A DNA stretch of 64,000 bases from Jhaorihella thermophila. GTDB lineage: Bacteria; Pseudomonadota; Alphaproteobacteria; Rhodobacterales; Rhodobacteraceae. The DNA lies in assembly GCF_900108275.1 (NCBI RefSeq), contig NZ_FNVD01000001.1, positions 434,001 to 498,000 on the forward strand. Direction: 5' to 3'. Shown piece by piece: positions 1 to 9,034 of this stretch; the first letter of the stretch is position 1, and every line of letters begins with the position of its first letter. The position numbers and the translations under genes were made by a program. Under the pieces are notes generated by a model. It was not told where the DNA came from, did not search any database, and worked only from the letters and a program-made list of their open reading frames with translations.

Positions 1-326
1 TCGGCAACCATACCCGCGTGAAGGTGGTCAAGAACAAGGTGGCTCCGCCCTTCAAGGAGGCCGAATTCGACATCATGTATGGCGAAGGCATTTCGAAGAT
101 GGGCGAGCTTCTGGATCTGGGCGTGAAGGCGGGCGTGGTGAACAAGTCCGGCGCGTGGTTCTCCTACGGTGACGAACGCATCGGACAGGGCCGCGAGAAC
201 GCCAAGCAGTTCCTGCGCGAACATGCCCGCATCGCCTACGAGATCGAGGACAAGATCCGCGCCGCGCACGGACTGGAATTCGACATGCCCCCGCCGGGCG
301 AGGCAGACGACGTGCTCGAGGCCTGA
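1..326 (+). CDS. recA: RecA recombinase, C-terminal fragment (5' end outside window)
   Basis: Only the last 108 or so codons are present, read in the frame that starts at base 3. The translation has the RecA core end ([20 protein letters not shown], then the [21 protein letters not shown] stretch in two parts) that contributes to the DNA-binding and filament-interface region, followed by the acidic C-terminal tail. RecA forms ATP-dependent filaments on single-stranded DNA for homologous recombination and SOS induction. The promoter and any LexA site lie upstream of the window. A strong terminator follows 19 bases after the stop, and alaS comes next on the same strand, the usual order in Rhodobacteraceae. 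Confidence 0.97.
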   Translation, partial: GNHTRVKVVKNKVAPPFKEAEFDIMYGEGISKMGELLDLGVKAGVVNKSGAWFSYGDERIGQGRENAKQFLREHARIAYEIEDKIRAAHGLEFDMPPPGEADDVLEA

Positions 327-344
327 CCGGCCGGAGCCGGGAAC

Positions 345-371
345 CGGGGCGGGGCTTTCCCGCCCCGTTTT
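345..371 (+). terminator. Rho-independent terminator of recA
   Basis: An 8-bp perfect GC stem (346-353 with 359-366, extendable by the C345-G367 pair) with a 5-nt GCTTT loop is followed by a T run (368-371). It lies between the recA stop and alaS, so alaS probably has its own promoter. Confidence 0.85.
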
Positions 372-462
372 GTATCCCGCGCCCGCGTTGGGCTGTGGAC
401 ACCGCGCGGGCAGGCGGATAAACCGGCGCAGATGCAAGACACTGCCGGGGCAGGACGCTGAC

Positions 463-3120
463 ATGCGCTCGTTGAACGAAATCCGATCGACCTTTCTGAA
501 TTACTTCGAACGTCAGGGGCACGAGGTGGTGCCATCGAGCCCGCTGGTGCCGCGCAACGACCCGACGCTGATGTTCACCAATTCGGGCATGGTCCAGTTC
601 AAGAACCTCTTCACCGGGGTCGAACACCGCGACTATACCCGCGCGACCACCGCGCAGAAATGCGTGCGCGCCGGTGGCAAGCACAACGACCTGGACAATG
701 TCGGCTATACCGCGCGCCACCATACCTTCTTTGAAATGCTCGGCAATTTCAGCTTTGGCGACTATTTCAAGGAAGAGGCGATCCCGTTCGCATGGGAGCT
801 GATCACCAAGGAATTCGACATCCCCAAGGACCGGCTGCTGGTCACGGTCTATCACACCGACGACGAGGCCGCCGAGATCTGGAAGAAGACCGCCGGGTTC
901 AGCGATGACCGCATCATCCGTATTCCTACGGCCGACAACTTCTGGATGATGGGACCGACCGGCCCCTGCGGCCCCTGCACCGAGATCTTTTTCGATCACG
1001 GCGAGAAATACTGGGGAGGCCCGCCGGGCACGCCCGAGGAGGACGGCGACCGCTTCGTCGAGATCTGGAACCTCGTGTTCATGCAGTATGAACAGTTCGA
1101 GGACGGCTCGCGGCGCGAGCTGGAAAAGCAGTCGATCGACACCGGCATGGGGATCGAACGGGTCGCGGCGCTATTGCAGGGCACCAACGACAACTATGCC
1201 ACCGACCTGATGCGCGCGCTGATCGAGGCCAGCGCCCACGCCACCAGCACCGATCCCGACGGGCCGGGCAAGGTGCATCACCGAGTGATCGCGGACCATC
1301 TGCGCTCGACCTCGTTCCTGATTGCCGACGGGGTGATGCCTTCGAACGACGGGCGCGGCTATGTGCTGCGGCGGATCATGCGCCGGGCGATGCGACATGC
1401 GCATCTGCTGGGCGCAAAGGATCCGCTGATGCACCGGCTGGTGCCGGAACTGGTGCGCCAGATGGGCGGGGCCTATCCGGAACTCGGCCAGGCGCAGGCG
1501 CTGATCGAAGAGACGCTGAAGCTGGAAGAGACGCGCTTCAAGCAGACACTGGACCGCGGGCTGAAGCTGTTGGACGAGGAACTGGCGCATCTGCCCGAGG
1601 ACGCGCCGCTGCCGGGCCAGACCGCGTTCAAGCTCTATGACACCTACGGCTTTCCGCTGGATCTCACGCAGGACGCGCTGCGCGAAAAGGGTCGGGTGGT
1701 GGATACCGGAGGCTTTGACGAAGCGATGGAGCGGCAGAAGGCCAAGGCCCGCGCCGCCTGGGCCGGGTCGGGCGAGTCGGCGGATGCGAAGATCTGGTTC
1801 GACATCGCCGACCGTGACGGCGTGACTGATTTCCTGGGCTATGACACCGAAACCGCCGAGGGCCAGATCGTGGCGCTGGTGCAGGACGGGGCCGAAGTGG
1901 TCGAGGTCGGCCAGGGCGGCAAGGTGCAGATCGCGCTGAACCAGACCCCGTTCTATGCCGAGGCTGGCGGTCAGGTGGGCGACACCGGCACGATCCGCAC
2001 CGAAACGGGCGTGGCGCGCGTGACCGACACGAAGAATTCGGCCGGCGTGCATGTGCATTTCGCCGAAGTCACCGAAGGCACGATCCGCAAGGGCGAGGCG
2101 GCGGCGCTCGAGGTCGACCACGACCGGCGCTCTGCGATCCGCGCCAACCACTCGGCGACGCATCTGCTGAACGAAGCCCTGCGCGAAACCTTGGGCGACC
2201 ATGTGGCCCAGCGCGGGTCGCTGAACGATGCCGACCGGCTGCGTTTCGATTTCAGCCATTCCAAGGCGCTGACGCCGGAGGAGATGGAGAAGATCGAGGC
2301 CGAGGTGAACGCGATGATCCGCCAGAACGCGCTGGTGGAAACCCGCGTGATGGCGCTGGACGAGGCGCGCGCGATCGGCGCGCAGGCGCTCTTTGGCGAG
2401 AAATACGGCGAAGAGGTTCGCGTGGTGTCGATGGGCGTGCAGCCGGGGTCGGGCCGAGGGCTCGACGGCAACACCTATTCGGTCGAACTGTGCGGCGGCA
2501 CCCATGTCCGGCGCACCGGCGACATCGGCGAGTTCGTGCTGTTGAGCGACAGCGCCTCCAGCGCCGGCGTGCGCCGGGTCGAGGCGCTGACCGGCATTGC
2601 CGCGCAGAATTACGTCGCGCAGATGCGGGAGGTTCTGGGCGAATTGCAGGCCGAGCTGAAGGTCACGCCGGACAAGCTGCTGGAGCGGATCCGCGCCGAT
2701 CAGGCCAAGCTGCGGGAGCTGTCAAACGAGGTGGCGCAGCTGCGCCGCGAACTGGCGATGGCCGGCGGGGGGGCGTCCGCGCCCGAGACCCGCGAAGTGG
2801 GCGGCGTGCCCTTCGTCGCGCAGGTTCTGACCGGCGTGACGGGCAAGGATCTGCCGCCGCTGATTGACGAACACAAGGCGCGGCTGGGCAGCGGGGCGAT
2901 CCTGCTGATCGCCGACACCGGCGGCAAGGTGGCGGTCGCCGCCGGCGTCACGCCGGATCTGACCGACCGGGTGTCCGCGGTGGATCTGGTGCGCGCGGCG
3001 GTGGCGGAACTGGGCGGCAAGGGCGGCGGCGGCCGACCCGACCTCGCGCAGGGTGGCGCCCGGGATGCGGCCAATGCGGAGGCGGCGATCAAGGCCGCGG
3101 AAAAGGTGCTGGAGGGCTGA
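463..3120 (+). CDS. alaS: Alanine--tRNA ligase
   Basis: 885 residues, the usual AlaRS length. It attaches alanine to tRNA-Ala and edits mischarged Ser/Gly. The class II catalytic core is at the N-terminus ([15 protein letters not shown] near residue 90). The editing domain has the zinc-ligand motif HSATH near residue 563 and CGGTH near 677, and the C-terminal region is DHHA1/C-Ala-like and Gly-rich. The frame is open further upstream, but family alignment and the typical N-terminus [15 protein letters not shown] fix the start at the ATG at 463. A DUF1330 protein follows after one base. Confidence 0.97.
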   Translation: MRSLNEIRSTFLNYFERQGHEVVPSSPLVPRNDPTLMFTNSGMVQFKNLFTGVEHRDYTRATTAQKCVRAGGKHNDLDNVGYTARHHTFFEMLGNFSFGDYFKEEAIPFAWELITKEFDIPKDRLLVTVYHTDDEAAEIWKKTAGFSDDRIIRIPTADNFWMMGPTGPCGPCTEIFFDHGEKYWGGPPGTPEEDGDRFVEIWNLVFMQYEQFEDGSRRELEKQSIDTGMGIERVAALLQGTNDNYATDLMRALIEASAHATSTDPDGPGKVHHRVIADHLRSTSFLIADGVMPSNDGRGYVLRRIMRRAMRHAHLLGAKDPLMHRLVPELVRQMGGAYPELGQAQALIEETLKLEETRFKQTLDRGLKLLDEELAHLPEDAPLPGQTAFKLYDTYGFPLDLTQDALREKGRVVDTGGFDEAMERQKAKARAAWAGSGESADAKIWFDIADRDGVTDFLGYDTETAEGQIVALVQDGAEVVEVGQGGKVQIALNQTPFYAEAGGQVGDTGTIRTETGVARVTDTKNSAGVHVHFAEVTEGTIRKGEAAALEVDHDRRSAIRANHSATHLLNEALRETLGDHVAQRGSLNDADRLRFDFSHSKALTPEEMEKIEAEVNAMIRQNALVETRVMALDEARAIGAQALFGEKYGEEVRVVSMGVQPGSGRGLDGNTYSVELCGGTHVRRTGDIGEFVLLSDSASSAGVRRVEALTGIAAQNYVAQMREVLGELQAELKVTPDKLLERIRADQAKLRELSNEVAQLRRELAMAGGGASAPETREVGGVPFVAQVLTGVTGKDLPPLIDEHKARLGSGAILLIADTGGKVAVAAGVTPDLTDRVSAVDLVRAAVAELGGKGGGGRPDLAQGGARDAANAEAAIKAAEKVLEG

Positions 3121-3121
3121 A

Positions 3122-3409
3122 ATGGGGGCTTTGTGGATCGCGCATGTGACGGTCACCGACGAGGAAGAGTACGCCAAATATGCCGCGATCGCCACGCAGG
3201 CGATCGCCGAGCATGGCGGCGTGTTCATCGCCCGCGGCGGGCGGTACATCCAGCTGGAGGGGCAGGAACGGCCGCGCAACGTGGTGGCGCGGTTCCCATC
3301 GGTCGAGGCGGCCGAGGCCTGCTACAACTCGCCCACCTATCAGCGGGCGCTGCAGCACGCGCACAATGCCTCGGAGCGCGAACTGCTGGTCGTGGAAACC
3401 GACGAGTGA
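3122..3409 (+). CDS. DUF1330 family protein
   Basis: 95 residues. The sequence matches the DUF1330 ferredoxin-like (dimeric alpha/beta barrel) fold: an N-terminal strand WIAHVTVTDEEEYAKYA, a central GGRYIQLEGQERPRNVV strand and the helix FPSVEAAEACYNSPTYQRAL. The family has no settled biochemical role; members look like small dimeric proteins that bind small molecules. The ATG lies one base past the alaS stop, so it is probably co-transcribed and translationally coupled to alaS. That pairing is a location effect, with no functional link evident. Confidence 0.85.
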   Translation: MGALWIAHVTVTDEEEYAKYAAIATQAIAEHGGVFIARGGRYIQLEGQERPRNVVARFPSVEAAEACYNSPTYQRALQHAHNASERELLVVETDE

Positions 3410-3489
3410 GGCACCGGCGGGGCGTGGTCGCGTCTTGATCGGTCGGTTGCGCGCTGCGATGCGGGGTACTGTTTCCGAGGGTATTTGAT

Positions 3490-3540
3490 GCGGGGGGCTC
3501 TGCCCCCCGCACCCCCCGGAGTATTTCCGGCAAGATGAAG
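3490..3540 (+). repeat. Dispersed intergenic hairpin element, copy 1
   Basis: A perfect 9-bp GC hairpin with a TCT loop (3490-3510) is followed by a C-rich spacer, GGAGTATTT and the tail GCAAGATGAAG. It sits in the 214-base gap between the convergent DUF1330 gene and typA, oriented with the + strand gene. Seven other copies occur in the window. It may act as a bidirectional 3' end; function is inferred only. Confidence 0.75.
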
Positions 3541-3623
3541 GAAAGAAGGGCCGCGCCGCTCCAAACCGCGCCACGCGCGGCCGTCCTGCGAGGCGCGCGA
3601 GTTCGGGCAAGTGGCGCGGTGGC

Positions 3624-5444
3624 CTAGCCAGCTGCGCGTGCGGCGCGTTTGCGTTCATGCGGGTCGAGGAACCGTTTGCGCAGGCGGATCGCGTTGGGCG
3701 TGACCTCGACCAGCTCGTCGTCGTCGATATAGGCGATCGCCTCTTCCAGCGACATCTGCACCGGCGGGGTCAGTCGCACCGCGTCGTCACTGCCCGAGGC
3801 GCGGATATTGGTCAGCTTCTTGCCCTTGAGCGGGTTCACCTCCAGATCGTTGTCGCGGGAATGTTCCCCGATGATCATGCCCTGGTAGACATCCGTCTGC
3901 GGGCCGATGAACAGCCGGCCGCGTTCTTCGAGGTTCCACAGCGCGTAGGCGACCGACTGTCCGGCCTCCATCGAGATCAGAACGCCCGCGCGGCGGCCCG
4001 GAATCGGCCCCTTCCAAGGCGCCCAGCCGTGGAACACGCGGTTCAAAACCCCGGTGCCGCGCGTGTCGGTCAGGAATTCGCCGTGATAGCCGATCAGCCC
4101 GCGCGACGGCACCAGCGCGATGATCCGTGTCTTGCCGTGGCCCGAAGGCTTCATCTCGATCAGCTCGCCCTTGCGCGTGCCGGTGATCTTTTCGATCACC
4201 GCGCCGGCATAATCGTCGTCCACGTCGATGGTGACTTCCTCGATGGGCTCCAGCTTTTGCCCGTTCTCCTCGCGGAACAGCACCTGCGGGCGCGAGATCG
4301 ACAGCTCGAACCCTTCGCGGCGCATGTTCTCGATCAGAACGCCCATCTGCAGCTCGCCCCGTCCGGCGACCTCAAAGGCCTCGCCGCCCGGCGTGTCGGT
4401 GACGCGGATCGCCACGTTCTGTTCGGCCTCGCGCAGGAGCCGTTCGCGGATCACCCGGCTTTGCACCTTTTTTCCATCGCGGCCTGCGAGCGGGCTGTCG
4501 TTGATGCCGAAGGTCACGGTGATGGTCGGCGGGTCGATCGGCTGGGCGGGCAGGGCCTCAGTCACCTGCGGGTCCACCAGACTGTCGGCCACGGTGGCGC
4601 GGCTCATGCCGGCAATGGTGACGATGTCGCCGGCCTCGGCCTGCTCGATCGGCTGTTGCGCAAGCCCGCGAAAGGCGAGGATGCGGGTCACCCGGAAGGT
4701 TTCGATCTGCTCGCCCTCGCGGCTGAGCGCCTTGAGCGTCTGCCCGGTCTTCAACGTGCCCGATTCCACCCGGCCCGTCAGGATCCGGCCGATAAAGGGA
4801 TCGGCGCCCAGCGTGGTGGCCAGCATGCGGAACGGTTCGTCCTTGCGCGCGATCTGGGCCGGCGGCGGCACATGGCGCAGGATCAGGTCGAAAAGCGCGG
4901 TCAGATCCTTGCGCGGCCCGTCCAGTTCCGCGTCGGCCCAGCCCGACCGGCCCGAGGCGTAGAGATGGGGAAAGTCCAGCTGTTCGTCATCGGCGCCGAG
5001 GTTCGCGAACAGGTCGAACACCTCGTCCAGGGCGCGGTCGGGTTCGGCATCGGGCTTGTCCACCTTGTTCAGCACCACGATCGGACGCAGCCCCAGCGCC
5101 AGCGCCTTGGAGGTGACGAACTTGGTCTGCGGCATCGGGCCTTCGGCGGCATCGACCAGCAGCACGACGCCATCGACCATGCTCAGGATCCGTTCGACCT
5201 CGCCGCCGAAATCCGCGTGGCCGGGGGTGTCCACGATGTTGATGCGGGTGCCGTTCCATTCCACGCTGGTCGCCTTGGCCAGGATGGTGATTCCGCGTTC
5301 GCGTTCCAGGTCGTTGCTGTCGAGCGCGCGCTCGGCCACGGCCTGGTTTTCGCGGAAGGCGCCGGATTGCTTGAGCAGCTCGTCCACCAGCGTCGTCTTG
5401 CCGTGGTCCACGTGAGCGATGATTGCGATGTTTCGCAGGTCCAT
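3624..5444 (-). CDS. typA: Ribosome-associated GTPase TypA/BipA
   Basis: 606 residues, the normal TypA length. It is a translational GTPase of the EF-G family needed for growth and ribosome assembly under stress. G1 ([10 protein letters not shown]), G3 (DTPGHADF) and G4 (NKVDKPDA) are intact, followed by the beta-barrel domain 2, the EF-G-like domains III/V and the BipA-specific C-terminal domain. I chose the ATG at 5444 over in-frame ATGs at 5450 and further upstream, because a GAGG lies 7 bases before it and the protein then starts [16 protein letters not shown], as in the family. Confidence 0.95.
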   Translation of the reverse strand: MDLRNIAIIAHVDHGKTTLVDELLKQSGAFRENQAVAERALDSNDLERERGITILAKATSVEWNGTRINIVDTPGHADFGGEVERILSMVDGVVLLVDAAEGPMPQTKFVTSKALALGLRPIVVLNKVDKPDAEPDRALDEVFDLFANLGADDEQLDFPHLYASGRSGWADAELDGPRKDLTALFDLILRHVPPPAQIARKDEPFRMLATTLGADPFIGRILTGRVESGTLKTGQTLKALSREGEQIETFRVTRILAFRGLAQQPIEQAEAGDIVTIAGMSRATVADSLVDPQVTEALPAQPIDPPTITVTFGINDSPLAGRDGKKVQSRVIRERLLREAEQNVAIRVTDTPGGEAFEVAGRGELQMGVLIENMRREGFELSISRPQVLFREENGQKLEPIEEVTIDVDDDYAGAVIEKITGTRKGELIEMKPSGHGKTRIIALVPSRGLIGYHGEFLTDTRGTGVLNRVFHGWAPWKGPIPGRRAGVLISMEAGQSVAYALWNLEERGRLFIGPQTDVYQGMIIGEHSRDNDLEVNPLKGKKLTNIRASGSDDAVRLTPPVQMSLEEAIAYIDDDELVEVTPNAIRLRKRFLDPHERKRAARAAG

Positions 5445-5522
5445 GTTCATGCCTCGAAGGGGAAGGTTGACCCGGCGCATACCGCCTTGGGCGCGCAAAG
5501 GCCAGAGGGAAAGCGCGCCGGA

Positions 5523-5858
5523 TCAGTGACCGGAGGTGGCCGAGAACAGGTGGATCACCAGGATCCCCGCGATGATGAGGCCCATCCCCAGCACCGCCGG
5601 CAGGTCGAGCCGCTGGCCGAAGATCACGAAGCCCAGCGCGGCGATGAACACGATGCCCAGCCCCGACCAGATCGCATAGACGATCCCCACGGGCATCGCC
5701 TTGAGCGCGAAGGACATGAAGTAGAAGGACAGCGCATAGGCGGCCACGACCAGCACAGAGGGGCCGGCCCGGGTGAACTGCTGGCTGGCCTGGAGCGCGG
5801 TCGTGCCGACGGTTTCGGCGGCGATGGCGAGGAAAAGGTAAAGATAATGGACGGGCAT
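5523..5858 (-). CDS. Small multidrug resistance (SMR) efflux pump, EmrE/Qac type
   Basis: 111 residues with four hydrophobic helices. It is a proton-coupled exporter of quaternary ammonium and other cationic compounds and works as an antiparallel dimer. The essential membrane glutamate is Glu15 (IAAETVGTTAL), and the signature AIWSGLGIV is the multidrug Qac subtype rather than the guanidinium-exporting Gdx subtype. FGQRLDLPA also matches EmrE. The start is the ATG at 5858, preceded by GAGAGAA; a longer open frame upstream adds a hydrophilic stretch foreign to the family. It lies 78 bases downstream of typA on the same strand. Confidence 0.93.
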   Translation of the reverse strand: MPVHYLYLFLAIAAETVGTTALQASQQFTRAGPSVLVVAAYALSFYFMSFALKAMPVGIVYAIWSGLGIVFIAALGFVIFGQRLDLPAVLGMGLIIAGILVIHLFSATSGH

Positions 5859-6048
5859 CTGGGTTCTCTCGGATGACTTTTTAGCCGGATGGCCGACCCG
5901 GCGCCGCGAGTCCAGCATGAACTTTTCCTTCGTGACAGGCGCGCGGCAATTGGTGCGTCCACCCGGTCGCGCAGCGGCAGGTCTTGCCGATCGCGCCGGG
6001 CTCGATCAGGGTCGGGCGGGAATGCCGCCAGCTGAAGGAGGAGAAGAC

Positions 6049-6471
6049 ATGCAACCGATGCGGTTCATCGTGGGCAGCCGCGATTGCGACGAACTGGGGC
6101 ATCTGAACGTGTCCGGCTACATCTATTACTGCAACCGGGCCGGCAGTGCCTTCATGCGCGACATCGGCTGGCCGCCGGGGCAGGGCAATGGCGGGCGGCG
6201 CTATTCCTTTGCGGCGGTTCACGTGGTCAGCGACTATCTGGCGGAGGTGCGCGAAGGTCAGGCGATCCTCGTGCGGGCCGGGGTGGCGAAGATCGGGGGA
6301 AAGTCGGTGACATTCGACAACCGGATCACGCTGGAGGACGGCACGCCAGTTTTCCGCAGCCTTTGGAAATCGGCGCTGATGGACCTGGACACGCGCCGCG
6401 CGGTCGAAGTGCCCGACGATCTGCGGTCGGCGTTGGAGGTCGGGCTCGTGGCCCGCTATTGGGGGAAATGA
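6049..6471 (+). CDS. 4HBT-fold acyl-CoA thioesterase
   Basis: 140 residues with a hotdog-fold thioesterase sequence. The motif DCDELGHLNVSGYIYYCNRAG near residue 12 corresponds to the D-x-D-x-x-x-H-x-N-x-x-x-Y active-site region of the YbgC/FadM class. The catalytic role would be hydrolysis of an acyl-CoA thioester; the substrate cannot be read from sequence. The start at 6049 is set by GGAGGA a few bases upstream. It is divergent from the SMR gene across 190 bases and is followed after 142 bases by a membrane protein. Confidence 0.8.
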   Translation: MQPMRFIVGSRDCDELGHLNVSGYIYYCNRAGSAFMRDIGWPPGQGNGGRRYSFAAVHVVSDYLAEVREGQAILVRAGVAKIGGKSVTFDNRITLEDGTPVFRSLWKSALMDLDTRRAVEVPDDLRSALEVGLVARYWGK

Positions 6472-6613
6472 CGCCGGAACAGGCCGAATGGCCGGACGGC
6501 GTGCGGATTCCGGGTGGATTGTTTCCGGGGCGGATCCAATTAACTGGTTGAGTTTGACGCTGCGGCCACTTGGTGTGGCATGCTCCACGTCTCTGTCATT
6601 TCCGAAAGGTGCG

Positions 6614-7357
6614 ATGATGCCCAAGGTGCTGCAACATTCCGGACATGTCTTGTCGCAGTTGGGACAAGAGGTGGCCCAGGCATGGTCGCTTTTGATTGAA
6701 CAGTATCGCAACGACAGACGCCTGCGGATTTTTGCGCGCGAGCTCGTTTCGGCGAATCTTCTGTTGATTTTCCTGCCGGCGGCAGTGATCTGGGCCGGAG
6801 GGGCGGGGCTGATCGCCGTGCCCGATACGGATTTTCTGCATCCCGGCCGTGACGGATCCCTGCCGGAGATGTTCAACTATGCCCAGACTGGTCTGACGGC
6901 CGCTTTCCTGTTCCTGGCGTGGCGGAGCGGGGAGTCTCTTGCCTGTCTGGCCTGGGCCGCGCTGTTCGTCTTTGTCTTGCTGGACGATTCCCTGCAATAC
7001 CACGAACATATGGGCGAATGGCTGGCCCGCGTGCTGGCGCTGACCGACCGGGACGGGCTGCGCGCGGTGGATTTCGGGGAGCTGCTGGCCTGGGTGCTGG
7101 CCGCCGCCGTGCTGTTGCCCCTTGTGGCGGTTTCGGCGCTGCGCACTGCGGGCCGGGAGCGCGGCTTTGCCATCCTGATCGGGGCGGTTTTTTCGGCGCT
7201 GGTCTTTTTCGGGCTCGCCGTGGACATGCTGCACCAGTTCACGGGGCTTCGGGCGCTGACGCTGCTGGAGGACGGTGGCGAGATGCTGTCGATCGCCGCC
7301 GCCTGTATCCTGTCCTTCGGCTGGTATCGTCTGGGTCGCGCCAACCCCGGGCGATGA
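6614..7357 (+). CDS. Multi-pass membrane protein of unknown function
   Basis: 247 residues from the ATG at 6614 (GAAAGG upstream; a second ATG follows at once at 6617). A soluble N-terminus of about 45 residues precedes about six hydrophobic segments: LLLIFLPAAVIWAGG, TAAFLFLAWR, ACLAWAALFVFVLLDD, a pair around LLAWVLAAAVLLPLVAVSAL, AILIGAVFSALVFFGLAVDML and SIAAACILSFGWYR. Polar membrane-edge motifs such as DDSLQYHEHMGEW and the HQF after the fifth helix are the most distinctive parts. I do not recognise the family. A TTGACG at 6554-6559 is a possible -35. It converges on the next gene with a 2-base gap. Confidence 0.75.
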   Translation: MMPKVLQHSGHVLSQLGQEVAQAWSLLIEQYRNDRRLRIFARELVSANLLLIFLPAAVIWAGGAGLIAVPDTDFLHPGRDGSLPEMFNYAQTGLTAAFLFLAWRSGESLACLAWAALFVFVLLDDSLQYHEHMGEWLARVLALTDRDGLRAVDFGELLAWVLAAAVLLPLVAVSALRTAGRERGFAILIGAVFSALVFFGLAVDMLHQFTGLRALTLLEDGGEMLSIAAACILSFGWYRLGRANPGR

Positions 7358-7359
7358 CG

Positions 7360-7632
7360 TCACCCGCCTTTGCGTTCGTCTGCCCCCTCGGCGGTGTCGG
7401 AAGGCCGGGCCTTTCCCGCCTTCAGCTCCCGGGCGCGGCGCACCAGAAACCGGCGGCCGGTGCGTTCGGCCAGCCGCACGCGGATCTCGGTCAGAAAGGC
7501 CTCTTCCAGCGTCTGCGACGAGGCGCCGAGCACATTGGCCACCTCGACATAGAGGCGGTCCTCGCCCGTGGCGTCCATGACCGCCAGCGTGTCCTCGGCC
7601 AGTTTCGCCGCCAGGGTTTCGATCGTGCCCAT
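7360..7632 (-). CDS. Small unknown protein coupled to the alpha/beta hydrolase
   Basis: 90 residues, hydrophilic, with a basic centre (RLAERTGRRFLVRRARELK) and a charged tail. I do not recognise the family. Its ATG shares one base with the hydrolase stop (TGATG), so translation is probably coupled and the two may act together. The N-terminal helix (LAAKLAEDTLAVMDATGEDRL) looks amphipathic. Coding is supported by the tight coupling and codon use rather than by homology. Confidence 0.65.
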   Translation of the reverse strand: MGTIETLAAKLAEDTLAVMDATGEDRLYVEVANVLGASSQTLEEAFLTEIRVRLAERTGRRFLVRRARELKAGKARPSDTAEGADERKGG

Positions 7633-8285
7633 CAGCGCGTGGTTTCGGTCAGCCTGCGTTTGACATAGTCGGTCACGTTGTCGATCAGAGTATCCATGTG
7701 CGCGCCCTGAAAGAAGTGGTCCGCGCCCTCGATTTCGTGATGCGTGATCGTGATGCCCTTCTGTTCCTGCAGCTTGCCGACCAGGGAGCGCGTGTCCTGC
7801 GGCGGGGCGACCCGGTCGGCCAGCCCGTTGATGATGAGCCCCGAGGCCGGGCAGGGCGCCAGGAACGAGAAGTCATACATGTTGGCCGGCGGCGCGACGC
7901 TGACAAAGCCGGTAATCTCCGGCCGGCGCATCAGAAGCTGCATGCCGATCCAGGCGCCGAAGCTGAAGCCGGCGACCCAGCAGTGTTTCGAGTTCTGGTT
8001 CATCGACTGGAGATAGTCGAGCGCAGAGGCGGCATCGCTGAGTTCGCCCACCCCCTGATCGTATTCGCCCTGGCTGCGGCCCACGCCGCGGAAATTGAAG
8101 CGCAGGACCGTGAATCCCATGTTGTAGAAGGCGTAATGCAGGTTGTAGACGACCTTGTTGTTCATCGTGCCGCCGAATTGCGGATGCGGGTGCAGCACGA
8201 TGGCGATGGGAGCATCCTTTTCCTTTTGCGGGTGATAGCGGCCTTCCAGGCGGCCTTCGGGTCCGGGAAAGATGACCTCGGGCAT
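7632..8285 (-). CDS. Alpha/beta hydrolase (dienelactone hydrolase-like, COG2945 type)
   Basis: 217 residues. An alpha/beta hydrolase with the nucleophile elbow GFSFG (Ser near residue 107), an oxyanion region HPHPQFGGTMNNKVV, an acidic residue in NGLADRVAPP and the catalytic His in EGADHFFQGAHMD. Members of this group are small cytoplasmic hydrolases with unknown natural substrates. The start ATG at 8285 is family-typical (MPEVIFPGPEGRLEGRY). It is transcribed divergently from iscR across 205 bases, so its promoter may share the iron-responsive region; that is an inference from position only. Confidence 0.88.
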   Translation of the reverse strand: MPEVIFPGPEGRLEGRYHPQKEKDAPIAIVLHPHPQFGGTMNNKVVYNLHYAFYNMGFTVLRFNFRGVGRSQGEYDQGVGELSDAASALDYLQSMNQNSKHCWVAGFSFGAWIGMQLLMRRPEITGFVSVAPPANMYDFSFLAPCPASGLIINGLADRVAPPQDTRSLVGKLQEQKGITITHHEIEGADHFFQGAHMDTLIDNVTDYVKRRLTETTR

Positions 8286-8335
8286 GGGCAGTCGTTGTCC
8301 TGTTTCTTGCTCTGGTCGGGTGTCCCATCGAATTC

Positions 8336-8372
8336 TTGACGAAATCTCTAGGAAACCTTAGAACAGTTCTAA
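8336..8372 (+). promoter_or_regulatory. iscR promoter with an Irr-box (ICE)-type palindrome over the -10
   Basis: TTGACG (8336-8341), a 17-bp spacer and TAGAAC (8359-8364) form a good sigma-70-type promoter. The perfect palindrome TTAGAACAGTTCTAA (8358-8372, 7-bp arms around one base) covers the -10 and the expected start point. It fits the TTAGAA-N3-TTCTAA pattern known for the Irr box/iron control element of alphaproteobacteria. IscR itself is an alternative binder. The position suggests repression. The predicted leader to the iscR ATG is about 120 nt. Confidence 0.7.
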
Positions 8373-8490
8373 CCATTGGCGCTCGGTGGTCGAGCGCGCC
8401 GTCTTTGCGCACATACGCATTGGCGGGTGAAACGTCAACGTTCCGGCCTCTCTCCCAGAGAGAATCCTGCGCGGAAGCAAAGGGCTTGAG

Positions 8491-8952
8491 ATGAAGCTTT
8501 CGACCAAGGGGCGGTATGCGATGGTGGCCTTGGTTGACATCGCATTGCAGCCGGAGGGGCAATTGGTGAGCTTGGCCGAGATTTCCGAGCGCCAGGCGAT
8601 TTCGCTGCCGTATCTGGAGCAGCTTTTCGTCAAGCTGCGCCGCGCGGGATTGGTGGAGTCGGTGCGGGGGCCGGGCGGTGGTTACCGTCTGGCGCGACCG
8701 GCGTCCGAAATCCGGGTGGTGGATGTTCTGACCGCGGTCGATGAAACGGTGGACGCGATGCACAAGGGGGCCGGGGCCTCCGGTGCGTCGTCGGGCAGCA
8801 AGGCGCAGTCCCTGGCCAACAGGTTGTGGGAATCGCTGAGTGCGCATGTCTATGTGTTTCTGCATCAGACCCGGTTGTCGGACGTGATCGAGAATGAACT
8901 GGCGCCCTGCCCGGCGGTGCCGACGCTGTTTTCCGTGGTGGATTCGGAATGA
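8491..8952 (+). CDS. iscR: Rrf2-family iron-sulfur regulator IscR, one-cysteine type
   Basis: 153 residues, first gene of the suf operon. The winged-helix DNA-binding domain is clear (MKLSTKGRYAMVALVDIAL; helix ISLPYLEQLFVKLRRAGLV; wing SVRGPGGGYRLARP). Enterobacterial IscR binds [2Fe-2S] with three Cys and one His around residues 92-107. Here that stretch (HKGAGASGASSGSKA) has no Cys, and the only cysteine is Cys140 near the C-terminus. A one-cysteine IscR that still carries a cluster is reported for Rhodobacter, so this is a clade trait and not decay. Expected role: sensing Fe-S status and regulating this operon. Confidence 0.93.
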   Translation: MKLSTKGRYAMVALVDIALQPEGQLVSLAEISERQAISLPYLEQLFVKLRRAGLVESVRGPGGGYRLARPASEIRVVDVLTAVDETVDAMHKGAGASGASSGSKAQSLANRLWESLSAHVYVFLHQTRLSDVIENELAPCPAVPTLFSVVDSE

Positions 8953-8973
8953 GATTTTTCGACGAAAAATCTC
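8951..8973 (+). promoter_or_regulatory. Hairpin overlapping the iscR stop (possible attenuator)
   Basis: A perfect 9-bp inverted repeat (GAGATTTTT at 8951-8959, AAAAATCTC at 8965-8973, 5-nt loop CGACG) begins inside the iscR stop codon and is followed at once by a GC hairpin. It lies between iscR and the desulfurase gene and could lower downstream transcription or protect the 3' end of iscR mRNA. It lacks a long U run, so full termination is unlikely. Confidence 0.5.
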
Positions 8974-9034
8974 GGGGGGCGCTGCCCCCGTCGCGCGCGG
9001 CGCGACTCCCCCGGGATATTTGGAGCAAGAGGAA
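8974..9034 (+). repeat. Dispersed intergenic hairpin element, copy 2
   Basis: GGGGGCGCTGCCCCC hairpin, C-rich spacer and a GATATTTGGAGCAAGAGGAA tail. It is the same subtype as copy 7 at 43.6 kb. The tail ends exactly at the GTG start of the desulfurase and contains its only ribosome-binding sequences (GGAG at 9022-9025). Confidence 0.72.

Noticed and set aside
5859-5960. Guanidine riboswitch before the SMR gene
   Set aside because: The pump has the Qac signature AIWSG rather than the guanidinium-type sequence, and I see no paired ACGR-loop hairpins.
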